This document shows positions 1 to 9,085 of a DNA stretch of 64,000 nucleotides, piece after piece; positions within the stretch are counted from its first letter, which is position 1; every line of letters begins with the position of its first letter. Both the position numbers and the translations under genes were made by a program. Location: contig JAYENK010000029.1 of NCBI GenBank assembly GCA_034722035.1, forward strand, positions 1 through 64,000, written 5' to 3'. The stretch is from JAYENK01 sp034722035. GTDB lineage: Bacteria; Patescibacteriota; Patescibacteriia; Patescibacteriales; UBA12075. Under the pieces are notes generated by a model. The model saw nothing but the letters and a program-made list of their open reading frames with translations. It made no database searches and was not told the origin of the DNA.

Positions 1-1
1 G

Positions 2-376
2 ATGCGCCGTATCCCGTATTTTTTTGGTGATGCGACTGAGGTCGATTTTCTTTGCGAATTACCAATTGATTCGGCCAAGATGGTTATTTCCACTTTGCCT
101 CGGGCGGATGATCAAATGACTTTAATTAAACATATTCGCCTGAATAATAAAGAAACTCTTTTGATTGCTAATTTATCCCATTCTAAATTTTTAGAAAATC
201 TTTATGGCGCGGGCGCCGATTATATTATGATGCCTCATCTTTTGTCCGGTCAATGGATGGCAAATCTTCTTAAGACAAACAATTGGGATCGCAAAGTTTT
301 CCGTGATTTAACAAAAAAACAAAAAGAAGAATTAAGACTTAGATTCACATTGGGGGAATTGGTGGAGAAAAAATAA
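2..376 (+). CDS. C-terminal part of a cation/proton antiporter with TrkA-N (RCK) domain (partial)
   Basis: The gene enters from before the window, so only its last 124 residues are visible. They look like the second half of a Rossmann-type TrkA-N/RCK regulatory domain: a GDA followed by an acidic residue near the start, a strand ending in ISTLPR, then NNKETLLIANL and GADYIMMPHLLSG. In KefB-like CPA2 antiporters a GADYVxxPHLLGG-type segment closes this domain, which binds NAD(H) and gates the membrane transporter. No transmembrane part is visible here. The gene ends six bases before the converging metallophosphoesterase gene. It could instead be a potassium-channel RCK subunit. The family is fairly clear, the exact transporter is not. 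Confidence 0.6.
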   Translation: MRRIPYFFGDATEVDFLCELPIDSAKMVISTLPRADDQMTLIKHIRLNNKETLLIANLSHSKFLENLYGAGADYIMMPHLLSGQWMANLLKTNNWDRKVFRDLTKKQKEELRLRFTLGELVEKK

Positions 377-382
377 AATATT

Positions 383-1522
383 TTATTTTAAGGTGAAAAC
401 CACAATCTTACTATTGGTTAGCACCCGCAAGGGTGGCCCCCAGGTACCGGCTCCACTTGAAGTATATTGATTGTAATTACCTTCCTGGTTTAGGCCATAG
501 TGATAACGACCGTAGATTAAATAGGTGACTAGGTTGGCGGGGAAGATTTGTCCGCGGTGAGTGTGGCCGGACAAATGTAAGTTTATACCCGCTTCTTTGG
601 CCCGGTCAATATAGGTGGGTTCGTGGCTAAGAAGAATAGAGGGCTCAGTTTGATTGATTTTTTGAAAAATTGTTTGGTCATTTGGGTTTTCTCGGTCATG
701 AGTGTAATCCAAGCCGATAATTTGTATATTATTATCAATAATAATTTCGTCTTCAAGAATAATAATTCCACTTGCTTCCAGCTGTTCGCGCAAGTTATTG
801 ATTCGGGCATAGCTTTCGTGGTTACCATTGATAAAATATACTTTAGCGATTGCACTAAGTTCGCTTAGTGGCGTGATAAATTTGTCTGCGCTGGGGCAAG
901 TGCCGTCCAGATAGTCGCCGGTAAAAAATATATAATCAGGATTTAGTTCTTTTGTTTTTTTAATTATTTTATTAAGATAATCAACCCGGTTAATCGATCC
1001 TAGATGAACGTCGCTGAGTTGGACTATTTTTTTATTCTGCCACTCTGTTGGCAGGTTTTTTATTTTTAGTTCAATATTGTTAACGCGTAAAAATTGAGCA
1101 TTAATCAGACCGTAAATAATAATTAAAGCAGTGACAGCTAGGACACCTGTGGCCAGGTAAGATCGTTTAAGCTTCCAGTCTTTCTTTTTTGCAAGAAAAT
1201 AAATTATCCAGGCCAGAACAAAGCCTTGTACTAAATAAATTGCGATTCCCAGCCAACAAACAATGAGCAAGTAGAGCCAATGAACAAGGTTGGAATCACT
1301 TGAGCGAGTTAGGGCGGAAAAAATAATAAAGCTCGGAGGTAGAGCAGAGATAAGGCCTGCTAATATGTATTTGGCCGGTTTTTTAAGCGAATAAAAAGAT
1401 TTAAGCGAATAATAAATAAGCCAGTGCCCGCCGATGAAGACGAAGAGGAATAATATTATGAATATAATTACTTCTAATGCCATGGGTTTATTATAATGTA
1501 AATTTGAAAAAAATGAAAACAT
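383..1522 (-). CDS. Membrane-anchored metallophosphoesterase (YaeI-like)
   Basis: This is a calcineurin-like phosphoesterase behind an N-terminal membrane region with about four hydrophobic segments. The catalytic domain shows the family's metal-binding blocks in order: LSDVHLG, then FFTGDYLDG (GD), INGNHE (GNHE), LLSHEP and LHLSGHTHRGQ (GHTH). Such enzymes hydrolyse phosphodiesters such as UDP-diacylglucosamine or lipid phosphates; the substrate cannot be told here. I chose the ATG at 1522 because a GGGGAGG lies just upstream. An in-frame ATG at 1546 falls inside the terminal inverted repeat of a repeat element and adds eight residues that are simply translated repeat. The gene lies downstream of the RND pump on the same strand, but a 257-bp repeat separates them. 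Confidence 0.8.
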   Translation of the reverse strand: MFSFFSNLHYNKPMALEVIIFIILFLFVFIGGHWLIYYSLKSFYSLKKPAKYILAGLISALPPSFIIFSALTRSSDSNLVHWLYLLIVCWLGIAIYLVQGFVLAWIIYFLAKKKDWKLKRSYLATGVLAVTALIIIYGLINAQFLRVNNIELKIKNLPTEWQNKKIVQLSDVHLGSINRVDYLNKIIKKTKELNPDYIFFTGDYLDGTCPSADKFITPLSELSAIAKVYFINGNHESYARINNLREQLEASGIIILEDEIIIDNNIQIIGLDYTHDRENPNDQTIFQKINQTEPSILLSHEPTYIDRAKEAGINLHLSGHTHRGQIFPANLVTYLIYGRYHYGLNQEGNYNQYTSSGAGTWGPPLRVLTNSKIVVFTLK

Positions 1523-1537
1523 CACCCCTCCCCTTTT

Positions 1538-1794
1538 TTGTGTCATCCTGGGGCTCCGAGGGAGCGAATTCCAGCGTCAGCTGGAATGAAGCGGAAATCG
1601 GAGAACCCGGGATCCAGGATCAAAAGCTACTTATATGGTTATCAAATAAAGTTAATTTATAGTGTTTAATTTTAAATACAAAGAATAGCAGTACTTACAA
1701 GTTTTATTTTGTAATCGTGTTATTACTGATCAATCCTGGATCCCGGATATTTTTCTTTTCGCTCCGCTACAAGAAAAATTCCGGGATGACACAA
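1538..1794. repeat. MITE-like element, copy A (terminal inverted repeats)
   Basis: A 257-bp intergenic element. Its left end reads TTGTGTCATCCTGG and its right end is the inverse with one mismatch (CCGGGATGACACAA). Inside are further inverted segments built on CCCGGGATCCAGG and ATCCTGGATCCCGG. The right third matches copy B at 5001-5191 almost base for base, including GTACTTACAAG, a shared CTGAT(C/T)AA box and a GCTCCGCT-type core flanked by AAAAATTCC. No open reading frame of note is inside. It separates the RND gene from the phosphoesterase gene. Confidence 0.75.
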
Positions 1795-1806
1795 AGAGGA
1801 GGTTTT

Positions 1807-4800
1807 TTATTTTTCCACGCATTTCTTAAAACAAAGCCCGGCATAGATTAAAGGAATAACAACTAAAACCAAAACAGTCGAGGTCATTAGTCCAAAGATC
1901 ATTGAGACACTAAGACCGCGCCAGAGCTCGGAGGCGAAGATGAGAGGGAAGACGCCGGTAATGGTGGTGATAGTGGTGAGGAAGATTGGTTGCATGCGGG
2001 CAATGCCACCTTCAATGATTGCCTCGTAAAACTCAAGGCCGTCTTTGATGTTTTTGTTTATTCGGTCGATTAATACAATCGCGTCATTTACCACAATCCC
2101 GGTTAAAGAAACAATGCCAATAAAGGTGGTAAAGGAAAAAGGCATTTGTAAAATGTTGAGTCCGGCAATCACACCGATAAAAGCAAGCGGAACCGAGAAG
2201 ATAATAATAAAAGGTTGTTTAAAAGAATTAAATTGTAGTACCAGAATAAAGGCGATAAAGATTATAGCGAGCCCCATCGACATAAAAAGCTCACGAAATG
2301 ATTGTTCAATATCTTCAACTTCACCGCCCACCTGAATGCTAACATCTTTTGGTAGATTCATTTGTGCAGTATGAGCATCTAAATCAGCCAGGATTTTTTG
2401 CAGGTCAGCCTCTTGGGTGGTGTCAGCCTCTACTAAGGCAACTTTCTGGCCATCACGATGATTGATTGAGAGTAGAGCTGGTTCGATTTTTACATTAGCC
2501 ACTTCTTTTAAGGTAATTTTTTCGCCTTGCTTAGTTGCAAGGATAATTTCTTCCAAGTCTTCAACTTTTGTAAAACTGTCAGAGTCTAGTCTGACCGTTA
2601 CATCAACATCCTCGCCATCCAAGTTAATTTCGGTCGCACTAATACCATAAAGCGCTTGCCTGAGCGCGGACGCGATACTGGTATTGTTTAGTCCGTAAAA
2701 GTCAGCTTTTTGTTTGTTGATAGAAAAAGTAAACTCACCGGCTGCTTCTTTTAGAGTATTGCGTACATTAACTGTGCCATCGACTTCCTGAAGATAAGAC
2801 ATAATATTTTTGGTCGTAGTATCGATATTTTTTAAATCATTACCAAATATTCTTATTTCAATCGGAGATCCGCTTGGCGGTCCGGCCGAGAGTTCATTAA
2901 CAGTTATTTTGGCACCGCTGATATTTTTTAATTTACTGCGCAGATCATCCGCGATCTCATAACTCTTGCGTTCACGTTCGCCCTTATCAATTAGGTTGAT
3001 GGTTAGGTTGGCGAGATGAGTACCACTTGAACCGCTGTCACCAAAACCAAGCACAGCTGAATTACCGATGTTGGAAACATAATTATCCAGTTCTGGAATG
3101 CTAGCAACTATTTTTTCAACCTCTCTAGTGATTGGACGGGATTGGTTCAGAGTAGCACCAACTGGCAATTCGATATTAAGCAAAAAATAATCCAGGTCAA
3201 TTTTGGGAAACATTTCTATTTTCATGAGTCCAGATGCCGGTATAATCACAGCAATAACAAGAAGAATCCAGGCAGACGCAATAATAGTACGACGCTTTTT
3301 TTTATTTGGCAAAATGTCATGCATGAAGACCTGGTATTTGTTTTGTAATTTTTTAGTAAAGCCACTAATGTATTGATGACGTTTTTTATTACGATGATTA
3401 TGACTACCGTTAGATTTTATTTTGATAAAGCGAGTAGCCAGCGTCGGAATAACTACCAGTGCAATGGCCAGGCTGGAAAGGAGCATAACCGAAACCGTTT
3501 GGGGCATGATTGATAAATATTCTCCCAGGATTCCAGAAACAAGGAGCATGGGCAGAAAAGCGGCTACTGTCGTCATGGTGCCGGAAGTAATCGCCCATTT
3601 AAAGTTCCAGACTGACAAAAGGGCAGCTTCAAGCATGGTTTTTTTGTGCTTTGAGACATATTCATTGATTCCTTCAATAATAACAATTGCGTTGTCGACC
3701 ATGAGACCAAGCGACAATACTAATGAAAAAAGGACCATGCTATTTAAAGTCAGGCCTTCCAAATAAAGAAAAGTAAAGGCCATTAAAAAAGCTAGGGGAA
3801 CAGACATGGCGGTAATAACTGCGCCACGAAAACTTAGTATCAGCATTAGAATTAAGTTGATCAAAATTACAGTTATGACAGCACTTGAACCAAGAGTATA
3901 GAGGTTGTCTTTGATAAAAACAGAGCTGTCATTGGTTTTTTGGATTATCAAATTCTCAGGCAGAGTATTATTCTTTTTTAGTTCATTTATTTTTGCATTA
4001 GAGTCATCAACAATATTTAAAATATTACCGCCAGTAGCTTTGTAGACTTGCAAGGAGATTGTATTGCACGAGAGTTCACCCGGGAAGCCGATTTTTGATT
4101 CACTGGTTTTTTCTTTAAAATCGTCTTTGATTTTTGCCAGGTCACGGAGGTAAATTGGCGTATTATTCACAGTAGCAACTACGATATCATTAAGATCATT
4201 AATATTTTTAAAACGTCCGATTACGCGAACACTATATTTATAATCATCGATTTCAATGTCGCCGGCCGGCAAACTAAAATTACTTAGTGAAATCGCGCTA
4301 ACGATTTTGTTAAGCGAAATATTATAATTAGCCAATTGGCCTTTGTTTGCAATTATTTGAAACTCGCGTGTAAGCCCGCCAATTATTATTGCCTTGGAAA
4401 CATCATTAATTGATTCAAATTCGTTTTGTAAAACGTCAGCAAAGCTTTTTAGCTCGACTTCATTGTAATTACCGGTTAGAGAGTAGGTGACAATTGGAAA
4501 ATCATTAAAGTTTATTTCCGTCACAATCGGCGTTTCCGCTTCACCCGGTAGATTCGGCTCAGCCTTGTCAGTGGCTTCTCGGAGTTTATCAAAACTGTCA
4601 TCCAGATCAGCCTCAGCCTGGAATTCAACAAAAATACTGGATACACCAGATCCGGATTCAGAAGTATAAATTTTTAAGTCATCTAGATTTTTAATTTCGG
4701 TTTCAATTTTGTCAGTGATAAGCTCTTCAATATCACTTGGGTTGGCACCGGGGTAGATAGTAGTAACAACAGCAAAAGGGACTTTAATCTCCGGTTCAGC

Positions 4801-4995
4801 TTCACGCTCGATAGTGGATATTGAATAAGCGCCGGCAATCACAATAAAAAATATTATTAGATAAGTAAAACGGTAATTGCGAATAAAAAATCCGGCAATA
4901 CTCTTACTTTCTTTTTTTAAAGCTTTATTTAATTTTTCATTGATATCGATTTTTTCCATATATTTTTTGTCATCCTTGTAGATGTCAATTACCAT
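1807..4995 (-). CDS. RND efflux transporter, AcrB/HAE1-like
   Basis: A full-length resistance-nodulation-division permease (about 1060 residues) that would export substrates across the membrane using the proton gradient. It shows the two-fold RND layout: a first transmembrane helix around residues 35-52, a large extracytoplasmic loop, a helix cluster containing GLMVDNAIVIIEG (proton-relay Asp near residue 434), then a second half with the matching VNDAIVLIDR block. AcrB has Asp-Asp at the first site; here the second is Asn. The ATG at 4995 has AGGA ten bases upstream; the ATG at 4959 is an alternative. A TTG at 5046 lies inside repeat copy B and is unlikely. The partner fusion protein is encoded just upstream; no TolC-like gene is in the window. 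Confidence 0.88.
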   Translation of the reverse strand: MVIDIYKDDKKYMEKIDINEKLNKALKKESKSIAGFFIRNYRFTYLIIFFIVIAGAYSISTIEREAEPEIKVPFAVVTTIYPGANPSDIEELITDKIETEIKNLDDLKIYTSESGSGVSSIFVEFQAEADLDDSFDKLREATDKAEPNLPGEAETPIVTEINFNDFPIVTYSLTGNYNEVELKSFADVLQNEFESINDVSKAIIIGGLTREFQIIANKGQLANYNISLNKIVSAISLSNFSLPAGDIEIDDYKYSVRVIGRFKNINDLNDIVVATVNNTPIYLRDLAKIKDDFKEKTSESKIGFPGELSCNTISLQVYKATGGNILNIVDDSNAKINELKKNNTLPENLIIQKTNDSSVFIKDNLYTLGSSAVITVILINLILMLILSFRGAVITAMSVPLAFLMAFTFLYLEGLTLNSMVLFSLVLSLGLMVDNAIVIIEGINEYVSKHKKTMLEAALLSVWNFKWAITSGTMTTVAAFLPMLLVSGILGEYLSIMPQTVSVMLLSSLAIALVVIPTLATRFIKIKSNGSHNHRNKKRHQYISGFTKKLQNKYQVFMHDILPNKKKRRTIIASAWILLVIAVIIPASGLMKIEMFPKIDLDYFLLNIELPVGATLNQSRPITREVEKIVASIPELDNYVSNIGNSAVLGFGDSGSSGTHLANLTINLIDKGERERKSYEIADDLRSKLKNISGAKITVNELSAGPPSGSPIEIRIFGNDLKNIDTTTKNIMSYLQEVDGTVNVRNTLKEAAGEFTFSINKQKADFYGLNNTSIASALRQALYGISATEINLDGEDVDVTVRLDSDSFTKVEDLEEIILATKQGEKITLKEVANVKIEPALLSINHRDGQKVALVEADTTQEADLQKILADLDAHTAQMNLPKDVSIQVGGEVEDIEQSFRELFMSMGLAIIFIAFILVLQFNSFKQPFIIIFSVPLAFIGVIAGLNILQMPFSFTTFIGIVSLTGIVVNDAIVLIDRINKNIKDGLEFYEAIIEGGIARMQPIFLTTITTITGVFPLIFASELWRGLSVSMIFGLMTSTVLVLVVIPLIYAGLCFKKCVEK

Positions 4996-5000
4996 CCTTG

Positions 5001-5191
5001 TGTCATCCTGGGGCTCTCGCTGGAATGAGATTTTGGCGACAGCCAAAAGCGAATGAAAAGGCGAGAGAACCCAGGATCCAGGGTTAACCCGTACTTACAA
5101 GAATATACTATAAAGTTTATAAATACTGATTAACCCTGGATCCTGGATATTTTTATTTCCGCTTCGCTCCAATAAAAATTCCAGGATGACA
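5001..5191. repeat. MITE-like element, copy B (terminal inverted repeats)
   Basis: A 191-bp element between the fusion-protein and RND genes. Its left end TGTCATCCTGG and right end CCAGGATGACA are perfect 11-base inverted repeats. The right third is nearly identical to copy A, while the left halves differ in the arms of an internal stem. A further fragment (TTTGTCATCCTTG, about 4966-4978) lies inside the proposed RND start region, so the element overlaps the translation-start signals of the pump gene. Confidence 0.75.
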
Positions 5192-5202
5192 AAGAAAAGG
5201 GT

Positions 5203-6963
5203 TTATTTAATTATCTCTACTTTTTCAGCGTCTTCAACAATCTTTGCCCCTTCAACAATCAATTCGTCTGTATTATTAAGGCCGTTTAGAATTTCTACTT
5301 CTGTCCCTCTGGTTTCACCCAAATTAACTACGGTTTTGCTGGCGTGTCCATCTGTAACTGTAAATACATAATTTTCGTTTGCATTAATTATGACAGCACG
5401 CAAGGGGATGAATAATGATTTTTTATTTTTTATTTTTTTTTGCAAGGGGATTATTACATTAACAAAAGCTTCTGGGATTAGTTTGTTGTCTTTGTTGTCA
5501 TAAGCAATTTCTACTCGGACTTTTTTTGTTATTGGATCAGCTGAGGGGAATATTTTTGTAATAATTCCAGTGAGTTCTTCATTAAAAATTAATAATTTTA
5601 CTTCTTCATTAAGTTTGATTTTTAAAACATCTTCGGCGCTAATATCGGTTTCAATTGTTAATAGATCAGTTTGCGAAATTTCTGCGATTTTTGTACCCGG
5701 GCTTAGCTGAGCACCAAGCTCAATTGTTCTTTTGGTAATTTTTCCCGTGATTGGTGCACGGATACTTAAGTCTCCAGCCTGAATCTGGCTTAGATTTAGC
5801 TGGCTCCTAGAGCTATCCAAGGAAATCTGAGCGGAGATTTTTTGTTGACTTGAGCCTTGTTTGGTGTTTTCCAGCGCTACGAGTGAGTTTTCATAGCTTA
5901 TCCTTGCTGTGCTTAAGCGATTTTCTGCAGAAAGAATTGCGTTATTTAGGCTACTTTCGTCCTGAGTGTTTATTAGGCTAATATTTTGCAAGGTCTGCAT
6001 TGTTGCTTTGGCGGTTGATACTGAAATAACCATTGAGCTACGTAGACCAATAAAATTAGATTTTTGCGCATTAAGCCAGGTTTCAGTCAGGTCAAGCCCG
6101 GTTACAGTGTTATTTAGAAGATTGATCATGTCACTAACGGCAATTTCGGTTTTTTCCATAGCACTAACTAGCGCGCTTAGATCATTATCGATAGTATTAT
6201 TATTTGGAGTAATGTTTTTTATATTATCATAAGCTGTCTTTGCATTTTTATATGAAAGCTTAGCACTGGGCAAAGCGCTTAGATTTTTAGCGCCGATTGA
6301 GGGATCAAGTAGGATTGAACCTGGACTTAAAGCAGATTCATCTACTTTGATAATTGTATTTATTTGGTCAAGGGCGCTAAAGACAGAATTAAGATAGCCA
6401 AAGTATGAAACCACCGCGTTTGTTTTAGCATCTTCATTTGATTTATCGCGTAAGGCTAGATAGTTGTTCAAATTGTCGCGTGCGCTATTTACTCCGATTT
6501 CGGCCGCTTCCACCGAGTCAAGCGCGGCTTGCACGCCTAGCTCCGCTTGGCGAACAGTTTCGTTTGCCAGCCGTTCGCTTGCAATTTGATTGTTTTGCAT
6601 GTTGGCAAAATTTGTTTCCGCGCTAATCAGATTGGTCAGGGTTAGGCTGTCGGAAAGTGAAGCCAGGGCTTGGTTTTGGAAAACTTTGTCATTAACCGAG
6701 AAAAAAATATTCCGCACTGTACCCTTGCTAAGAGCAACTACATCTATTCTGGTTTTAGCCTTGACTGTGCCCACAGTCTCAAGTACGGCTTTATCGTGCC
6801 CGTTTAATTCCAGCTTTACGGTTTTAACTTTTTGCGCTACTTCTTCTTTCTTCTCAGCTTCTATATTATTACCAAGCATTGCTTTGGCGCTTAGTATTAA
6901 CCCGCCTATAAGTAAAATTCCAATAATTATTATATGCGGTTTTTTAAGTAAATTTTTTATCAT
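5203..6963 (-). CDS. HlyD/AcrA-type membrane fusion protein (RND periplasmic adaptor)
   Basis: This adaptor protein (586 residues) would couple to the RND permease encoded downstream. It has an N-terminal hydrophobic segment (about residues 10-30) and no lipobox cysteine. A biotinyl-lipoyl-like half follows (VVALSKGTVRNIFFSVNDKV), then an unusually long helical hairpin of about 280 residues rich in Ala, Ser and Asn. The second lipoyl half is LSIRAPITGKITKRTIELG, after which come beta-barrel and membrane-proximal domains ending in VPLxxVI-like FIPLRAVI. AcrA has about 400 residues, so the hairpin is clearly extended. No good Shine-Dalgarno is seen before the ATG. The gene reads into repeat copy B and then the pump. 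Confidence 0.85.
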   Translation of the reverse strand: MIKNLLKKPHIIIIGILLIGGLILSAKAMLGNNIEAEKKEEVAQKVKTVKLELNGHDKAVLETVGTVKAKTRIDVVALSKGTVRNIFFSVNDKVFQNQALASLSDSLTLTNLISAETNFANMQNNQIASERLANETVRQAELGVQAALDSVEAAEIGVNSARDNLNNYLALRDKSNEDAKTNAVVSYFGYLNSVFSALDQINTIIKVDESALSPGSILLDPSIGAKNLSALPSAKLSYKNAKTAYDNIKNITPNNNTIDNDLSALVSAMEKTEIAVSDMINLLNNTVTGLDLTETWLNAQKSNFIGLRSSMVISVSTAKATMQTLQNISLINTQDESSLNNAILSAENRLSTARISYENSLVALENTKQGSSQQKISAQISLDSSRSQLNLSQIQAGDLSIRAPITGKITKRTIELGAQLSPGTKIAEISQTDLLTIETDISAEDVLKIKLNEEVKLLIFNEELTGIITKIFPSADPITKKVRVEIAYDNKDNKLIPEAFVNVIIPLQKKIKNKKSLFIPLRAVIINANENYVFTVTDGHASKTVVNLGETRGTEVEILNGLNNTDELIVEGAKIVEDAEKVEIIK

Positions 6964-7033
6964 GTTATTTTTTTATAATTATTTTAACCATTCAATTTAA
7001 GCAGAAACAGCCCAAAATGTCAATTAAACTAAA

Positions 7034-7063
7034 TTAGACTGATACTAAAAAATGTTGTATAAT
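7034..7063 (+). promoter_or_regulatory. Sigma-70-type promoter, near-leaderless
   Basis: TTAGAC at 7034-7039 and a perfect TATAAT at 7058-7063 are separated by 18 bases. The ATG of the histidine kinase is at 7071, only seven bases after the -10 box. Transcription would start at or next to the start codon. Confidence 0.6.
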
Positions 7064-7070
7064 AATAAAT

Positions 7071-8210
7071 ATGAAAACGGTTTATAAATTATCAGATAGA
7101 ATATTAATTATTATTGTTGGTTTTGCCACGATATTTGTTTTGTCATCGATTTTTGTATTGCGCGACTCCATAATAAGTGTTTTGATTTTAGGAGCGATTC
7201 TTTATATTTTATCTTTTTTTGCATCTTATTTTATTAGTCGTAATTTTTCCAAAAGGATAATGGCTTTAACTTTTAAAGTTCAGGAAATGGCGGCTGGAAA
7301 TCTATCAATGCGCCTTAAGCATAATAGTAAAGATGAAATTGGTTATTTGAGCAATTCGATTAATGAGTTGATGGGGCGTTTGCAAACTGGCGTCGCTCAA
7401 GATGTTTCTAAACATAGGCAACTCAACAAAGCTAAGACTGATTTTGTGGCAATTGCTTCACACCAATTGCGCACACCATTATCAATAATTAAATGGTATG
7501 TTGATTATTTGATCTGCGAAGACGCGGGTGAAATTAATCCAGAGCAAAAAAAATATCTCAAAGAAGTATATAGGAGCAATGAGCGCTTGATTGAGTTGGT
7601 TAACGCTCTTTTGGATGTTTCACGAATTGATGTCGGCACTTTTTCAATCGACCCGGAATCGACCGATATAATTGAGCGCGCTGAGGCAGCGATTAAAGTT
7701 TTGAGTAGAGAGATTGAAAACAAAAAAATTAATTTGATTAAAAAGTACGATAAATTTCCTTTATTAAATTTGGATCCGCGCCTTACAAAAATGGTGTTTC
7801 AAAATATTTTATCTAATGCGGTTAAATACACGCCGGAAGCGGGAATTGTAAAAATAGTTATTAAAAAAATCGAGCGTGATATTTTCATTAAAATTTCTGA
7901 TTCCGGTTGCGGCATTCCCAGAGAAGAACAGCCAAAAATGTTTTCCAAAATGTTTCGCGGACTCAACGCCAAGAAGATTGAATCAATCGGCACCGGCCTG
8001 GGGCTCTATATAGTAAAAGCGATTGTAGAGAAATCCGGAGGGAAAATTTGGTTTCACTCACCATCATTGGAACTTCTCTTGGCTCCGGGAAAAAATGATT
8101 CTGACATTCCTCTTGACAAAAGAAATCAAGGAACTACAATTAATATAACAATACCGCTCAAGGGAATGAAAAGGAGGGCGGGCACGAAGAAGCTCACAAG
8201 TATTTCTTAG
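7071..8210 (+). CDS. Membrane sensor histidine kinase (HAMP-HisKA-HATPase_c)
   Basis: This is a two-component kinase of 379 residues. Two hydrophobic segments (about 10-30 and 33-56) leave almost no extracellular loop, so it probably senses a signal in or near the membrane. A HAMP-like linker follows (about 55-105). The dimerisation/phosphoacceptor box is SHQLRTP, with His131. The ATP-binding half has an N box (NILSNAVKYTPE), G1 (DSGCGIP) and G2 (GTGLGLYIVKAI). The response regulator 34 bases downstream is the likely partner. The promoter places the start codon almost at the transcription start. Confidence 0.9.
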   Translation: MKTVYKLSDRILIIIVGFATIFVLSSIFVLRDSIISVLILGAILYILSFFASYFISRNFSKRIMALTFKVQEMAAGNLSMRLKHNSKDEIGYLSNSINELMGRLQTGVAQDVSKHRQLNKAKTDFVAIASHQLRTPLSIIKWYVDYLICEDAGEINPEQKKYLKEVYRSNERLIELVNALLDVSRIDVGTFSIDPESTDIIERAEAAIKVLSREIENKKINLIKKYDKFPLLNLDPRLTKMVFQNILSNAVKYTPEAGIVKIVIKKIERDIFIKISDSGCGIPREEQPKMFSKMFRGLNAKKIESIGTGLGLYIVKAIVEKSGGKIWFHSPSLELLLAPGKNDSDIPLDKRNQGTTINITIPLKGMKRRAGTKKLTSIS

Positions 8211-8244
8211 TATTAATTAATGTTTAACATAATTTACTAATTAT

Positions 8245-8616
8245 ATGTCTAAACCAAAAATTTTAATAGTCGAAGACGAGCTTTCTTTGGTAGAAGCTTT
8301 AAATCGCAAATTTAGTCAGGCCGGGTTTGAAATTTTGGAGGCAAATGACGGTGAAATTGGTCTTAAGACGGCCTTGAAAGAAAAGCCAGACGTGGTAATG
8401 CTTGATATTTTAATGCCGAAAATGGATGGAATTGAGGCTATGAAGCAGATTAGGCAAGATAAAAAATGGGGTAAGCGCGTACCGATTATTATGTTGACTA
8501 ACGTCAATGATTCAACTACTGTTAGTGAAGCGGCAAATTATCAGGTTTTTGATTTTTTGATAAAAACCGATTGGCGCCTAGACGATATTGTGGATCTGGT
8601 CAAATCAAAATTATAA
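8245..8616 (+). CDS. Single-domain response regulator (REC)
   Basis: A 123-residue CheY-like receiver domain with no output domain. The acidic pair is VEDE near the start. The phosphoacceptor Asp lies in VVMLDILMPKMDG, the switch Thr in IIMLTNVND, and the conserved Lys in FDFLIKTDW. It follows the histidine kinase at 7071 and is probably its phosphorylation target. Without a DNA-binding domain it must act by protein contact or in a phosphorelay. Confidence 0.9.
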   Translation: MSKPKILIVEDELSLVEALNRKFSQAGFEILEANDGEIGLKTALKEKPDVVMLDILMPKMDGIEAMKQIRQDKKWGKRVPIIMLTNVNDSTTVSEAANYQVFDFLIKTDWRLDDIVDLVKSKL

Positions 8617-8622
8617 ATATTT

Positions 8623-8724
8623 ATGTTGTTTGATCCACAAAGAGCCGGTTTTAGTTTTGCCAAAATTATTTTCATACAAATCGTAATGCTGGGAACGATT
8701 ATATTTTTTATAATTAATTTATAA
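8623..8724 (+). CDS. Possible small membrane peptide, 33 residues
   Basis: A short frame starting six bases after the response regulator stop. It encodes a mildly polar start (MLFDPQRAGFSFAK) followed by one hydrophobic stretch of about 18 residues (IIFIQIVMLGTIIFFIIN). A single transmembrane helix is plausible. No clear Shine-Dalgarno is present, and I recognise no family. The position, directly before a terminator in the kinase/regulator operon, would suit an accessory peptide, but chance is possible. Confidence 0.3.
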   Translation: MLFDPQRAGFSFAKIIFIQIVMLGTIIFFIINL

Positions 8725-8726
8725 TA

Positions 8727-8790
8727 AAAAATACTCGTTATTTTGTAGAAATGCGATTAATTGCGTTTCTACAAAATAACGAGTATTTTT
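8727..8790. terminator. Bidirectional terminator, 25-bp perfect stem
   Basis: The arms 8727-8751 and 8766-8790 are perfect inverses over 25 bases (core TACTCGTTATTTTGTAGAAA) with A and T runs outside on both strands. The structure can terminate the response-regulator operon on the plus strand and rpmB on the minus strand. The inner part (GTAGAAATGCG...TGCGTTTCTAC) matches the palindrome at 37680-37708, so it may belong to a dispersed palindrome family. Confidence 0.85.
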
Positions 8791-8799
8791 TTGTTTATT

Positions 8800-8970
8800 T
8801 TAATCTTTTGCCTTTGTTTTTAAACACTTAGTGCAAATTGATAATTTTTTGCCGTCAATTTTTTTTGATTGCAAATTTATATTCTGCCTTTTGATAGTTT
8901 TAATATTAGAATGAGAACGGCTAGCACCCTTGGTAGAGCTTCGTCCGCAAAGATTACATTGTTTACTCAT
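8800..8970 (-). CDS. rpmB: 50S ribosomal protein L28
   Basis: A 56-residue protein starting MSKQCNLCGRSSTKG, with the L28 pattern of an N-terminal CNLCG and a second pair ICTKC near the C-terminus. Together these form a four-cysteine zinc site. Length and the run of basic residues fit bacterial L28. The ATG is at 8970 and the stop lies ten bases before the 25-bp terminator stem. No rpmG or other ribosomal gene adjoins it, so it is a single-gene unit facing away from the protease gene. Confidence 0.88.
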   Translation of the reverse strand: MSKQCNLCGRSSTKGASRSHSNIKTIKRQNINLQSKKIDGKKLSICTKCLKTKAKD

Positions 8971-9085
8971 TTTGTTTGTATATTATTTTTTTATTCTTTA
9001 ATACAGAATTCACTCTAACATGTTTTACAAAAATAATCAATACTGTTATAGTTTAGGTTATAAATAATTAAATTTATTAATTAAT

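Noticed and set aside
4996..5046. Longer N-terminus of the RND protein from a TTG
   Set aside because: The extra residues are translated repeat sequence (copy B) and no ribosome-binding site precedes the TTG.
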